Assembly (NCBI GenBank): GCA_037349105.1
Contig: JAYJMM010000118.1
Coordinates: 2,041,001 to 2,105,000 of the forward strand
Reading direction: 5' to 3'
DNA length: 64,000 nucleotides
Origin: Limnomonas spitsbergensis
Taxonomy: Eukaryota; Chlorophyta; Chlorophyceae; Chlamydomonadales
In this document: in pieces, positions 45,351 to 57,018 of the stretch
How positions within the stretch are numbered: position 1 is the first letter of the stretch
Layout: the number at the start of each line of letters is the position of its first letter
Translations under genes and position numbers: made by a program
Notes under the pieces: generated by a model
The model's input: only the letters and a program-made list of their open reading frames with translations
What the model was told of the DNA's origin: nothing
Databases searched by the model: none

Positions 45351-46011
45351 CTTGCTTAAACAAATGTCTGGGCCTGCAGCATCTCCGACCTCCAATGTTT
45401 TATTCAGTTATTTTCCACTTCTCCCGTCTTCCCTTCCCCCAAAGTTACCCCCCCCCATCATCAAAAAATGTGTAACGACCCCTGGCTTGCCTACCCCATT
45501 CCCCCCCCCACCCCCCCCGCCTCAGGAACCTAGTACAACCTTAATTTATCAATCAAAAATCAAGAGTCCTAGAGGGCGCGATCTGTCAATTCCAATTAGC
45601 TTAATAGTGCGCTTTTAATGCTATTGCTCAATGTACCGTAGCAGCGTAGCTCGTTCACAAATGTCAAATGTCAAAATTTGGCAAGCGGGTTTCTTGAGTC
45701 CTGCATGCTGGGATAAGAATTGTGGCGGGCTGTCATGTGCCTCAGCAGCAATTGTTGGCCCTGCCAGAGCGCTACTGGCACTGTCGACAGCAGCAGCAGC
45801 AGCGTCAGCAGCAGTCTTCATTAAGCTGCACACCTTCGGGATGATGGGGTACATTTGTTTGCCCCCCTGCCCCCACCCCTGGTATGCCAATATTAGGATT
45901 CGCTCCCCTCCATACTGGTGAGCCTGTCATATTAATTGACACAAGATTGACATTCCAGTTTTCCAGCAAAGTTATCTATTTGCAGAGAGGCATGCACTAG
46001 CTAGCCACCAA
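45351..46011. other. Intergenic, nothing recognised
   Basis: Contains C-rich runs (45440-45530) and a short GCAGCAGCAGCAGC stretch near 45790. No exon supported. Confidence 0.4.
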
Positions 46012-46173
46012 ATGGCGGATCTAACAGCTGGGAGGGCTCTCAATGAGCGGATTGAGCGCTATTCGAGCAATGACGTCTTTATCCGTACCATGGACTTTTT
46101 TGCAGATAGTACAATCCAAGGGAACATCTCAACCTGTGAAGGCCAGCTAGACTCATACATGAGCCTTCCATAG
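46012..46173 (+). CDS. Possible small open reading frame or first exon
   Basis: The ATG lies in a good context (CACCAAATGGCG), 37 bases after an acceptor-like TATTTGCAG. It opens MADLTAGRALNERIERYSS, reads NDVFIRTMDFFADSTIQG and ends at TAG (53 aa). Downstream, 46517-46653 reads NGDVKTQLSKLQKMIHAQSE up to a GTGAGG donor and could be another exon, but the two cannot be joined in phase. No family recognised. Confidence 0.28.
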   Translation: MADLTAGRALNERIERYSSNDVFIRTMDFFADSTIQGNISTCEGQLDSYMSLP

Positions 46174-46745
46174 ATGCCTTATACTCTGCAGTCTGCATGC
46201 ACTGTGTAAACTTGCATACGATTTACATACTGGTATGCCGGTGCCGCATGTGAAGTCTACCCATTCATTGTTTGTATTTTGTTATTGCTATGTTAGACCA
46301 TGCCATGCCTCCAAACCAATTTAAAACAGTGTCTTAAAATAGAGCCTCGCCACACGCAGTGTACAAAATATGGGCTGGTTTAATGTATTATCAGGCCATG
46401 AACACATCTCTGAACACATCTCTCACCAAGTCACTGTACACAGTACCTCCAGCTTCTATCCAACTGAAACAGTGCATTGCACAAGTTGCCTGCCTCATCA
46501 TTTCTTCCATGCTAGGAATGGAGATGTAAAGACCCAGCTTTCAAAGTTGCAAAAAATGATTCACGCACAGTCTGAAAGCCCTATCTTGCGATTGTGCAAC
46601 CATACAGGATCCATGAACCCTCAACTGCCACCTAAACCACTATCAAACCACAGGTGAGGTGTTTGAAAGTGAATTCATTTGAATGAGTGAGTGGACTGAA
46701 GGTTTTATCCCTAACTGGGCCTGCTAGGGTAAACTGAAACCCTTT

Positions 46746-46830
46746 ATGTCAATAACGTTACACCTCTGGGCCCGCTCAAAGCTCGGCCGCGTGAACGCCC
46801 AACTTTATAAACTGAAAAGGGGGCAAACAA
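46746..46830 (-). mobile_element. LINE 3'-tail copy
   Basis: GTCAATAACGTTACACCTCT and GGGCCCGCTCAAAGCTCGG. Nearly the same as the copy at 32880, with GTGAACGCCC in place of GTGGGCGCCC. Minus orientation. Confidence 0.85.
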
Positions 46831-48031
46831 AGGAAGAAAAGGACCAAAGGGGAAGGCCGGAAACCCTTTATGTATGCATGAGAAGCGAAGGCGCCCACTC
46901 TCCTGAGCTGTGTAGAAGCGCTAAGCTCGCCATGGAAACCAATTCACCCGCCGCGGCATTTTGCCGATGGCCATCGCGTCTGAAGCGAAGAGAGGAGGGG
47001 CAGCATTCTGTCAGTGAGTAGTCAGAGCGCGAACCGCAGCTTCTCGTGCCGTATCGCGGGCTCAACTCGCCTAGCGTAGCACTCCGGTAACAGCATTTTA
47101 TTCCCATATGAAGAGCTGGACTGCGCGGGCGTCGAATACGCCATGTGCACCATCGCCTTGCTAACGCTCCGCCGCTGCGTCGACGTCAGCGTCACTGCTA
47201 GGTTGGCTGACACCGGCCGAGAGTTCCTCGAGACGCATTCCTCACGCACCTCATCGCGCTGAAATGTATTTATCAAGCGGCATTTTGCTCCCCAAGGATC
47301 GCTTCGGCTTGGACGACAATTACTGCTCCGAAGCCGTACAAGTCCTCACACTGCATTCCCATGCAGATCAAATATGACTTGGGACGACAGGATCTCATGT
47401 GCACCAGCATGGAGAGCCAACAGGGTTTCTGCATATCAAGTAGGAAATCGGAGAGTGCCCCAGAATCACCCAGAACAGGTCTGGGCCCTAATTTCAGTTT
47501 CTGCCGACCTTGTCTGTTCTCAAACGACATCACATTGTCATATTCCGCAATCTGGCAACTGCACCCAACTATTTTGAACCACCTGTTAGTGAATGCAGCC
47601 TTTCTTCAGCATGGCTGAGGGATTACAATGCAACTGCAGATGTTGAAACTGAACATGGATTGGAGTTTTTCAATTTGTATCCTCGTTTGTCGATAATATC
47701 AAAATGCAGGCCTGGTAATGCAGGTCAAGTATGTGTCCATGTCGGTACCAATCAGTTCATGAACATAAGCACTCTATCCTGTTGGACACTGACAGTCAGC
47801 CCTCCCTAAAATGGTGTTAATAAACAAACTGCACTTATGGACAATGTGTCCTGACCTTCCAAAAAGCTGAACTAGTAGCTGTAAGTTATGTACGGTATTC
47901 AGAGTTCATCAATCTCAACATGCTATCCTCATGCTGTGCCCCATACCGATCACAGCAACACCAGCTGCCTGCAGAGGTAAACCATGCTGCCAAATAGAGC
48001 AGCGAGGGAGCCAGACCCCCTGCAACCCATA
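46831..48031. other. Intergenic, no gene supported
   Basis: Several open stretches exist (for example 47510-47806, reading VLKRHHIVIFRNLATAPNYF), but none has convincing splice sites or homology. The left part is the 3' flank of the minus-strand gene that ends at 48032. Confidence 0.35.
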
Positions 48032-51000
48032 TCACGCTCTATGAGTGCTGCACCAGGCGGCCCTCAGCACCGCCATCCGCTTCCTGAGGTAAATCAATGC
48101 CTCTGGCAGCCCGGCACTCTCCGCCCGCTTGAGCTCCCGCTGCTGCAGCTCCTCCGGCGTGGCCACCCTCCCGCTGACACCAAGTTCATGTAAGCTGCTG
48201 CAGTATCGCTCGTACCAAGCCAACTCGGTAACCACCACCTCCAGGTCTAGCGCCAGCTGTGCACCAAGGTGGCTCCGGAGCACATTCGACGTCTTGACAC
48301 GCTTGGCCGACACAAGCTGCACCTGCTCCTCCATCACCTGCAATCATTTCATGGTACTTCAGCTACACTTCAGCTACAACCACGCTTATAGCCATGGAGG
48401 CCTGGTGCAGCATGCTGCACCTGCTCCTACAAATGAAGCGCAGGCAGGCGCGGGAGCGGATGTGCCTGGTGAAAAAAATTATGGGTTTTGTGGTGGGGAC
48501 AGCTAGACTCGGTTAACATTGACAGGAAATGACCGTCTTGGACAGCGAAATGCGTGATATTAACGCCGGTGACTCAGTGATCGAAAAGGAAGCTCCTGCG
48601 CCTGCTCGTAGACAGGCTTCCATCCTTTACAGAGTTTTCGACAAGCACTGGTAAAAACGGCTGAACACAAATACATCCTTCCTGCGTGGCCTGAAATAAG
48701 CTTAAGACAAGAAGGGCAATTTCAGCGCAAGCCAAAAATAAATGAAGAGGACTTCGGCTGGAGCCGAATTGTTTCAGAAGGCCTTCCATTCGTCTGGGGT
48801 GAAGTAGCCTTAGGCCTGCTCCACTGCTCCCTGCCCCCTCCGCTTCTCCCCCCCACTCTGGCTCCCCCCGTTTCGACCCCTGCTCCTCCCCCTCCCCTCC
48901 TGTGATCATTGCCCCTCCACTCCTCTCCCCCCTGTTGCCTCCCTCCCCTCCCCCTCCCCTCCTGTGATCATTGCCCCCACCCCTCCTCCCCCCTCCTGTG
49001 ATCATTGCCCCTTCACCCCCTCCAGTGATCTCCCCGCTCTTCTCCTTTTTCACCCACCCCTCCTTCACCCCATCCATCACCTCACCCTCACCTGCAGGGC
49101 AGCACCAAAGGCCGACGACAGGAGGTAGGCCCTGCTCTGCGGATGCACCCCTGGGGCCAGCAAGCACTCACGTAGTGGCAGCAGCAGGCCTTTGGCCATG
49201 CCCTCGGTACCTGTGAGGGGGTCAAATTTGGGGTAAACAATTACTGCAGCAAAAAACACTCTCGCCATATTCTCGCCACCTGCAGGGAGGCACTCTGCAA
49301 CAGGCAGCAGTACGCAATGCTCATCATTCTTCAAAGAGGTCTTGAGAGGGGACTGGTCGAAACAAAAAACGAGGTCAAAAGCTGCGGGGAGGATGCTGTA
49401 CCCAGGCACACTCCAGTCACAAAGCAAGCTAGCGATGCCGAGTCTGTTAACAACGTCAGTCGGGTCTGGGCCAAGGCGCAGCCAGATTCACATCATCCAA
49501 CAAAAAACATCAGGGGTAGCAGCAGCTGATGATGCATGTGCGACTTCTCAATGGGAGCAGCAGCATTTGACTGCAGCACCTGGTTCACACATACCTGTCA
49601 AGAAGTGCTGAACAGTAGCAATACACAAGTGGCAATACTTGGGTGAGTGCCCATGTGCAGCGGTACAGGAACAGCGGTACATCTGCGGCAGCTTCTTCTT
49701 GAAAGCAAATCCTTGTGCGGCCTTCCACACTGAATATTACCTAGAAATAGCTAAACAATTAAGATATACTAAACCCTAAACCGGTAGATACCATGATAAA
49801 TTGATAATGCTCATGTTAGTCATGTGCCTGCTAGAGCTGCCACGCACCTGGTGTCGCCGCCGTCGGTGCCGTCTTGGATGCCCACGCCTCATGCTTCTGC
49901 TGGTGAAAAAAGCCACGGGCGCTTTTGGTGAACGCCTCCATGAGCTTCTGCCCTATCTCAGAGACAACCGACCTGCGCACAGCCAACAAGGGGGTAAGAG
50001 AGGTTCCAGGGTTTCAACAGATCTCGGGGTTTCGACGGATCTCAGAGACAAAGACTTGAACACAGCCAACAAAGGGGTGAGACAGGTTCCAGGGTTGAAA
50101 CGCATCTCGGGGTTTCAACTGATCTCAGAGACGACCGTCTTGAACAAAGCTAACTAAGGGGGAAGGATTTAAGGGTTTGAGCTTGTTTGGAGGTTTGAAA
50201 AGGCAAGAAGGCTAGGCCGGACATGGTTTGTCCTTTAGGGCCCCCTGTGGTGGCATCCGGCCGCCCCACGAGGAGCTCTCGTCACTACTGCCTTCTAGGG
50301 TCTTCCCCCCCCCCCCCCCTCTTCCTTGTAGATTCTTCTTTTCTCCCATCTGAACAGTTGGGCGCCCATGCGGCCGAGCCTTCATGTGCATGGCCCAGAG
50401 GTGTAACGTTATTGACCTACTGCCTCATAGAAGCAATGATGTGTGTGTGGGGGGAGCGGGTGCTATCTGGTACATGCTAAAAATTGCGCGGGCACAGACC
50501 TGAGCTGAAGCAGAAGCTTCCGCTGCTTCTCCATCACTGCCAGCTGCCACCAGGTCAGCTGTAACGCCAGGCGGCGATGCAGCACCACCGGTACCGCGCT
50601 GTGTTGTACCGCACTCTGCGGCACTGCGCCGCGCTGTTCTGTACTGCCACGCTGCACGTGGGGCTTTGCCGATGCGACCAGCGGCACCTCCTGTGTCGCG
50701 TCGCAAGCAGCGACAGAGTACGACGGGACGACCTTGTTGCCAATGCTACCGGATCCCGACAGCCGCTTTACCACGGACCGGACCTTGTTGCTGAAGCTGC
50801 CGCTACCGCTGCCGCGCGGCAGCTCCGCGCTATGGCTTCCGTTGCGGCTGCCTCGCCTGGCCGGTATGAAGTCTGGATAGGATTCAGACGTGTCAGTCGC
50901 GCGGCTGGACGCAGATGCGCTTTTGTCCAGATGACGGCCGCCGGCAACCACAGTTACCTGCATCGGGATTGCCGCGCTCTTGACAGCAGTCGCAACTGTT

Positions 51001-54000
51001 TCCTGCGAGGATGAACCATGCCCGCCCGGCTGCAGCACCGCCTCGTCCCACCGCTTCTGCACCAGCGCCTTGCAGCCCTCCAGTAGCCCGTGCAGCCGCT
51101 CAAACAGGCGCAGGCCAGAGCTGTGTGCTGCGACCATCTCAGTAGTAGTGGCATCAAGGGGGTACAGGAGCTGCAGCTGGGAGACTGAACAGCAAGGGGC
51201 CTGCACAGGCGGACAGAGGGGAGGACATAAATGAGATAAGCGACCAATATTCATCTACTCATGATACATTCTACGTGAGATGGGGGGAGTGGGCAGTGTG
51301 AGAACCACCTAAAACGTTTAGGGTAAACAATTTGGGGTTCAAGGGAGAGTGGGAGGTACACAGTCTAATCCCTTACACCTTAACCTCTCGCATGCACAAA
51401 TGCTCCTGTATTTCGGGTTCTAGGCCCACCTGACACGCCATCACAATGGTCTGCACCAGGTCCAGCAGCGTCCACATGATGTATGGCGACCGGCTCTGCT
51501 GATCTGTCACCCCCTGGCCGCGTCCCCTCAGCAGCAGCAGCAGCAGCGCCGCGGGCCAGCGGATGCCATCAGGCAGCGGGGACGGAGACGCAGGGGGCCC
51601 GTTGGCTGCTTCCGCTGCTGCCGCCATCACGAGCTGCTGACAGGTGAGCCGGCCCTTGCTGCCCGTCGAGCAGCGGATCTCAGGCAGGTCCTGCAAGCAA
51701 CCAGCCGAAATCACGGGTCAAGCACAACTCCAGTAGAGCCCTAGAGATGAAACGAACATTCAAGCCCTTCACACTGGAGCAGGGGGCCGCATCACAGTAA
51801 GCGCCCAGGCACTGCATACTGTGCGGATCATGACTGACGGTCCTGCAAGCTGACCGTACTGGAGCAGATAAAGACGGCCCAGCTGGGCACACAGATGACA
51901 TCATCGGCCAATGGTTTTAGAGACATCTGATTATGGTCTAACAACGATTTTACTGTACCGGTAGATGTGCTTTGGCATCCCTCATAATAATTGCTGTCTA
52001 GTGGTGAGGGATGCGTTCAAATATAAGTTGTCGATCATCGACGCCAGTTTTCAGTCAAAACCCGGGACTTCAGGTCAGAAACTTGCTAAGGGGGCTTTGT
52101 AAGAAATGATGACAGGTGATTCATCCCCGATGAAAGGTAAATCAAATCTACGGGTACCGTATAATAAGCTCCTTATAAGTATTTCGGTACCGGAACCGTA
52201 CCGTTCTAGTATCTTTCATGTACTGTCAATCTGGCATCCAACAAGATCCGGTACCGGTACCGGTACATTGTATTTGTAATCACGCTCACTGGTAACACAC
52301 AAACAGAAAAAGACTTCCAGGCAGCCGGGGGACCCACCATGACAGAGGAGAGGCAGACAAGGACTCTCGCGAGCGCACCCCCGTAAAACACGGCAGAGGC
52401 TGCGGCCGCCGCCTGGCTCAGCAGGTCAGCGCCGCTGCTGCTGACCTCAGCGAAAAGCACCGCACCGCGCCGAGCAAACGGCCGTGCAGACAGCACCTGC
52501 TCCGAGCGGCCCGCTGCAGCTGCCTCACACAGCATCTGCGACCGTGCCGGCCGTGTGAGAATAAGGAACGGGCTGCCGTGGTGCAATTGCTGCAGCGCTC
52601 CTCTGCCTCCGCCCCACTCGTCACCCATCACCAGCGAGCAGCAGGCACCCGAGGCCGAGATGGCGCGCCAAGACTGCGAGAGAAAGAAGGACAGGCCAAG
52701 CAGCGACAGGCTGCTGCCACTGCTGGCGGACCTCCGCTGGACCAGATCCAAATGCATCCTAGACTCCAACTGCGGCCCAGCCTCGCGCCGTTCGGAGGTA
52801 GACAGGAGTGCCTTGGAGCCGGGCGGTCGGAGGGGAGGTTTCCTCACCAGAGCAGCACCGTCGGAGACCGTGCCCTCCGTCACAGACATCTCCGCAACCC
52901 CAGCTGCCTCGGCTGCAGCCGCCGCGCTTGACAGTGACCGAGCAGCCAAGCCCTGCATATCATCGCGACCCAGGCCCTTGCCGGATGGGCCTGAGCCGGA
53001 GGGTAGCGAGCTCACAAGGCTGAAATCCCGATTGCTGCTGGCCACCACCTCTCTGTCGCGCCCGTCCCCGTCGCGGAACTCTGCCGCTGGGAGCATGAGC
53101 AGGGCCGGCGTGGCTGCCAGGCGCCGCCCTCTATCCGCCCCCATGCCGAGGAGCAGCCCGGCCAGGACCTGCGGCTGCAGCACTAAATGCAGCGAAGAGG
53201 ACGAGGTCATCTCATACGTGCCGCCGCTGGCGCCAGCGCCACTTGGCTCCCCCGCCACCACCAAGGCCCGGCTCGTCTTGTGCGAGAAGCAGAGGATCCG
53301 CTGCATCTGACGCGCACATGCCTTGACGAGCGCCTCCGAACCCGGACCCAGACCCGCCACCGAGGCAGGCTCTTCCCCTGACGCGGCCGCGGCGGCGGCG
53401 GTGGCGGCGGCCACGCGCGCCGTGTGCGTCGCAAGCAGCAGCACCGGTGACACTGCCTCCACGGCGACGCTGCCGTCCTCACAGATCGGATTTGTTATAC
53501 TGGTCGGTAAAGTCAGTTGCTGCGTTGTCCTTCGCCGTCCACCGCCCGCCACCGTCAAGCCGCCCGATGCTGAAGTCCCCCGCTGGCTGCCTATGTCCCG
53601 GTGGCTCCCGGAACCACTAGCCGCGGACACGCCAGGGGCATACCGGAAGGTAGCGGGCCACAGCGTTTCAGGCGGGTTGGGTCCCGGAAGCGCTCGCGTC
53701 ACCTCCACCGGGGAGAGGCCGGGAATCCAAGACGGGCCTGCAGTGGCTGCCCATGCCTGCATGGCAACAAACCCCAACAACGGCAGAGCGCTCAACAGCT
53801 ACTTTCACACCAAAAGGACAGATACGGGTGCCGGCAGGTGAGGATCCACATTCAAGGCAAGACATCTGATGATGGACACCATGATGAGTCACACCAAGCG
53901 AGGCAACTCAACGGTTCCATCCCGGGGAGCGCTCATGAAACACCTCAGGTACGGTTAGGGCAGGCAGGATTATACAGAGCATGTGTCGCCTGCAGATCAC

Positions 54001-55787
54001 CTGTTGCTTACTTGAGCTGCCATTTAAGTCTACCCCCCCCCTGCATTTCCACCTGGTGATTGGCGAACGCTTCCCGGTATAGCCCCAGCGCTCGCTCATG
54101 ATCTTCGGGCTGCATTGCGGTGGGAACGCGTGCCTCGTGGTCTACTAGGTGCCAGGAGGCATCCGCCATGGCCTGCGCCCAGGCCTGCGCCAGCACCTTG
54201 ACCAGGACCTGCAGGCGCATCAGCGGCTGCTGGGGTGCGATGTGGGCAAGACCACCTGCAGGAGTGAAGAAAAAGGAGGACAGCAGCTTAGGGTCAGGGC
54301 GTAAGTGCATCAACGATGGCTGCGATGTGATTCAGCCCGCCTACGGGAGAGGGGAGAGAAGAAGATGAGGGGCACAGATAGCAACGGTAGCTGGGGTGCA
54401 ACGTAAACCACACCGCTGAAGGAGTTATGGGTGGAAGATGAGAGGCTGGGGTGCAAACGGAGCAGCGCCAGCTGGGGCGCGGAATATGGCCAGCCTGCTT
54501 GAAGGAGAGAAAAGCTGGGGGGCTTAGGGGTGGCGGCCGTAAGCGGCAGGGATGTAAGGAGGGGGATGGATCATTCTGAATGGATGGATGCAGGACCAGG
54601 GGGGTCTTTTGCGGCTCTTCATGCCCTGTTCAACCGAATCATGAGACTCCCTGCGTGCCAGATCTAGCCCCTCCAGCCATTCTCCAGCCTCTAGAAACAG
54701 TTTAGCCCCCACAGCCTATGACAGCGATCATTTTAGCCCCTTCAGCCTAAGGCAGCGGTGCACTTAGCCCCTTCTAGCCTTAAGAAGCAATTTTGTGTGC
54801 CCTTCAGTGTGCCTGCTCACCGAAGAGCATCAGCGGTGCCCTGATGAGTGAACCCCACAGCTGTGCCTGGTCTGTAACCAGTGTGAGCAGGTCGCAGCAG
54901 GCCAGGCAGCTGACGTGGCCCTCTGCAGGCAAGCGCATCGCAGCGGTGCCTGACCAGGGGTGAAGAGGGAAGGGTTCAGGTCAAGGATTTAGGGTGAAGA
55001 GCTCAGGGTTGAAGGGACCTTGTTCGTGCATAGAGTTCATCCCAGAGGAGGGGCATATGGGATGCAAGCGATGCATTCAGGGTCAGCCGTCATGCATGCC
55101 GGGTCAGCCGCCATGCGTGCAGCGGTCAGTCGCCATGCACGCAGCGGTCAGCCGCCATGCACGTAGCGGTCAGCCGCCATGCACGCAGCGGTCAGCCACC
55201 ATGCACGCAGCGGTCAGCCGCCATGCACGCAGCGGTCAGCCGCCATGCACGCAGAAGTCAGCCGCCATGCATGCAGAGTCAGATACCATGCATGCAGAGT
55301 CAGATACCATGCAGGCTGTAAGGCAGGTGCTTGTTCAACCAGCTGGGATTTATTAGAGGCTGTTCGTGTGAGCGGGAGGTCCAGCCTCACTCAAACGCAG
55401 CAAGAATGGCCTCTGCCTGAACCGCCGCATGGTGCCTCATGAGACTCCCGCTTCCCTCGCATGCTACTTGCGTGACCAGCTTGCGCTGCTGCTTGCATGC
55501 CCTCTGCCAGCATCGCCGCACCCGTCTTGTGGGGCTCGCATTTCCTTCCCATCCTATTGGCATTCTCACAGCTCGCGCCGCCGCTCGTATCACAAGCGTC
55601 TTTTGCTTCCCTCGCATACCTCACATGCTATGTGTCTGCTCTCTGCTTTTCTAGCTGTTTGCATGCACGTCGCTTGCGTTGCCGCACCTATCTTGTGGGT
55701 CTCCCGCCAGATGTCACGCTCCAGCTCATCGCAGACGGCTGTGACAATGGCAAGGCTGGCGAGATCTAGGCCCGGCAGATCCAGGAG
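48032..55787 (-). CDS. Large protein of unknown function, at least 10 exons (5' end unresolved)
   Basis: Ten minus-strand exons join in phase without a stop: 55787-55688, 54922-54821, 54255-54053, 53756-52338, 51690-51430, 51200-50500, 49729-49595, 49443-49280, 49210-49092 and 48337-48032 (stop). They encode 1,169 residues. Parts: LASLAIVTAVCDELERDIWR, LLTLVTDQAQLWGSLIRAPL and LMRLQVLVKVLAQAWAQAM (helical, Leu/Ala-rich); a 473-residue Ala/Ser/Gly-rich exon; DLPEIRCSTGSKGRLTCQQL and PYIMWTLLDLVQTIVMACQ; a low-complexity Ser/Gly part; then FLYRCTWALTQVLPLVYCYC, PAGTEGMAKGLLLPLRECLL and LDLEVVVTELAWYERYCSSL. The Leu-rich helical pieces suggest an alpha-solenoid (trafficking adaptor or scaffold style), but I do not recognise a family. 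The first exons probably lie in 55788-56700. The donors at 52337 (GTGGGT) and 50499 (GTCTGT) are the least certain. Confidence 0.68.
48880..49030. repeat. Intronic repeat CTCCTGTGATCATTGCCCC
   Basis: Four copies of a TCCTGTGATCATTGCCCC-type unit separated by C/T-rich spacers, inside the intron between the exons 49210-49092 and 48337-48032. Confidence 0.75.
49961..50165. repeat. Intronic minisatellite, 83-84-base unit
   Basis: Repeat starts at 49961, 50045 and 50128 (GAGACAA/GAGACGA..CACAGCCAACAA). About 2.5 copies, each also containing a smaller doubled ATCTCGGGGTTTC part. Lies in the intron between the exons 51200-50500 and 49729-49595. Confidence 0.8.
50345..50415 (+). mobile_element. LINE 3'-tail copy in an intron
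   Basis: CTGAACAGTTGGGCGCCCAT, GCGGCCGAGCC and GCCCAGAGGTGTAACGTTAT. Plus orientation, so antisense to the minus-strand host gene. A run of 16 C lies just upstream (50304-50319). Confidence 0.85.
52235..52267. repeat. GGTACC/CCGGTA short repeat
   Basis: CCGGTACCGGTACCGGTAC, three copies of a six-base palindromic unit, within the intron after the exon 53756-52338. CCGGTA-type motifs are scattered through the window. Confidence 0.75.
55086..55310. repeat. Intronic 21-base minisatellite
   Basis: About ten copies of GTCAGCCGCCATGCACGCAGCG. Because 21 is a multiple of three it keeps frames open (MHAAVSRHARSG on the plus strand), but it sits in the intron between the exons 55787-55688 and 54922-54821 of the minus-strand gene. 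Confidence 0.88.
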
Positions 55788-57018
55788 CTGGTAAGCAGTG
55801 CTGGTGGATGCTTCAGTGCCCGGGACGCCTGCTGCTGGACAGGGCAATACAAGTGGGCATGGGACACCAAAGGTAAGACAGGCAATCCGAGGGGCTTCTG
55901 TGCAGGACGAAAGACGGCATGGCCTCATACAGGCGCACCCGTCGGTTTGAAGAGGGAATGCCTGAGAGATAGAACAGTAGGGGGCCTGCCCGACCGCAAT
56001 CTGGGCCTTCCCATAGGAGAGTGAGGCAATCAGAATATATCCCATGCAATGGGGGAAGGGGAAAGTTAAGCATGGGGACAGCGGCGGACAATGGCGACAC
56101 ACGAAGGTGAGCCTGAGATTGGTTGACACTTTCTCTGTCGGAAACTGAGGGTAATCGATTCTTGCCCAGTCATTGGGGACTGCCTTGTTGTGATGTGATG
56201 GTAAGCACAATCCCCCCTCCCCATGCAGCAATGCCCCATGCAACAAAGGCCGGAAGCTTGACTAGTAGGGACAGCTGAGGCTGCTGCTGGCATGCCCCGG
56301 AGAAGGTCATGATTTCAGCTGAAATTATCCACTGCCTTTGCTGCTCTGCCATGGCCTTTAGGCGGGTGAGGCATGCAACAGGCTCTCGTTGGGAGGGTGA
56401 AGGAAAGCAGGCAGCGGGCCGTTTGCCCAACTAGAAACCAGCATGAAGGGCTAACCCGAAGCTGACCTTCAGCCGTCTGTGCATCAGTGCCGCTGATGCT
56501 CCCCCTCATGCACAAGCTCCGTGCGAACTTCAAGTGCGCGTGCTTGGTGACGATCTGTCGCGCATCCCTGCCCAAGGTCGTCCATTGGTAATGACCACTG
56601 CTCTCGTTGTACTCGACTAATTTTCCAATTCTGCTGTGTGTTTGAAGCATAGATTTAGGCCTACAAGCGCCCTGACAGGGGCCAACTCATCAGTCAGAAC
56701 GTGAACCTCGAAGACTATTTGATACAGCGATGGTTATCGGCATGCGTGCGATTTTTTATTGGCCCTTGGTTGTCTCGACCTGAGGAGCTCGACCCTTTAT
56801 CTAAGGGGGCTCCGTTCGTTGCGACTCGGCAAGTGAGTGGCACCTCAGTCAAAAGTTCGGACATGATCCCCCCCGACGAAAATGTGGAAGAGTGGGCCAC
56901 TGCCACGTCGCCTTATTCCTCTCGCCTCGCGACTGCACTCTCCTTCCTTCCATCTTTCTTTCGGACAGAGGTCAGGCTGCCTCCGAGCGCCTGTCTGCCT
57001 CGCTGCTAATTTTTTAGA
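55788..57018. other. 5' part of the minus-strand gene and shared upstream region of the copine
   Basis: Minus-strand stretches such as REPVACLTRLKAMAEQQRQW (about 56400-56340) and DARQIVTKHAHLKFARSLC (about 56555-56495) look coding and may be first exons of the 48.0-55.8 kb gene, but I could not phase them. The region then leads to the copine start at 57019, so the two genes are arranged head to head. Confidence 0.4.

Noticed and set aside
52555..53310. 251-codon plus-strand frame
   Set aside because: Antisense to the 473-codon exon of the minus-strand gene, which is bounded by splice sites and keeps phase with nine other exons.
54994..55442. Frames with repeated HARSGQPPCTQRSA
   Set aside because: Created by the 21-base minisatellite in an intron of the opposite-strand gene; no splice or start support.
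56701..57009. Plus-strand frame MNLEDYLIQRWLS before the copine
   Set aside because: Ends just before the copine ATG, has its own stop and no motif. More likely 5' UTR or spacer.
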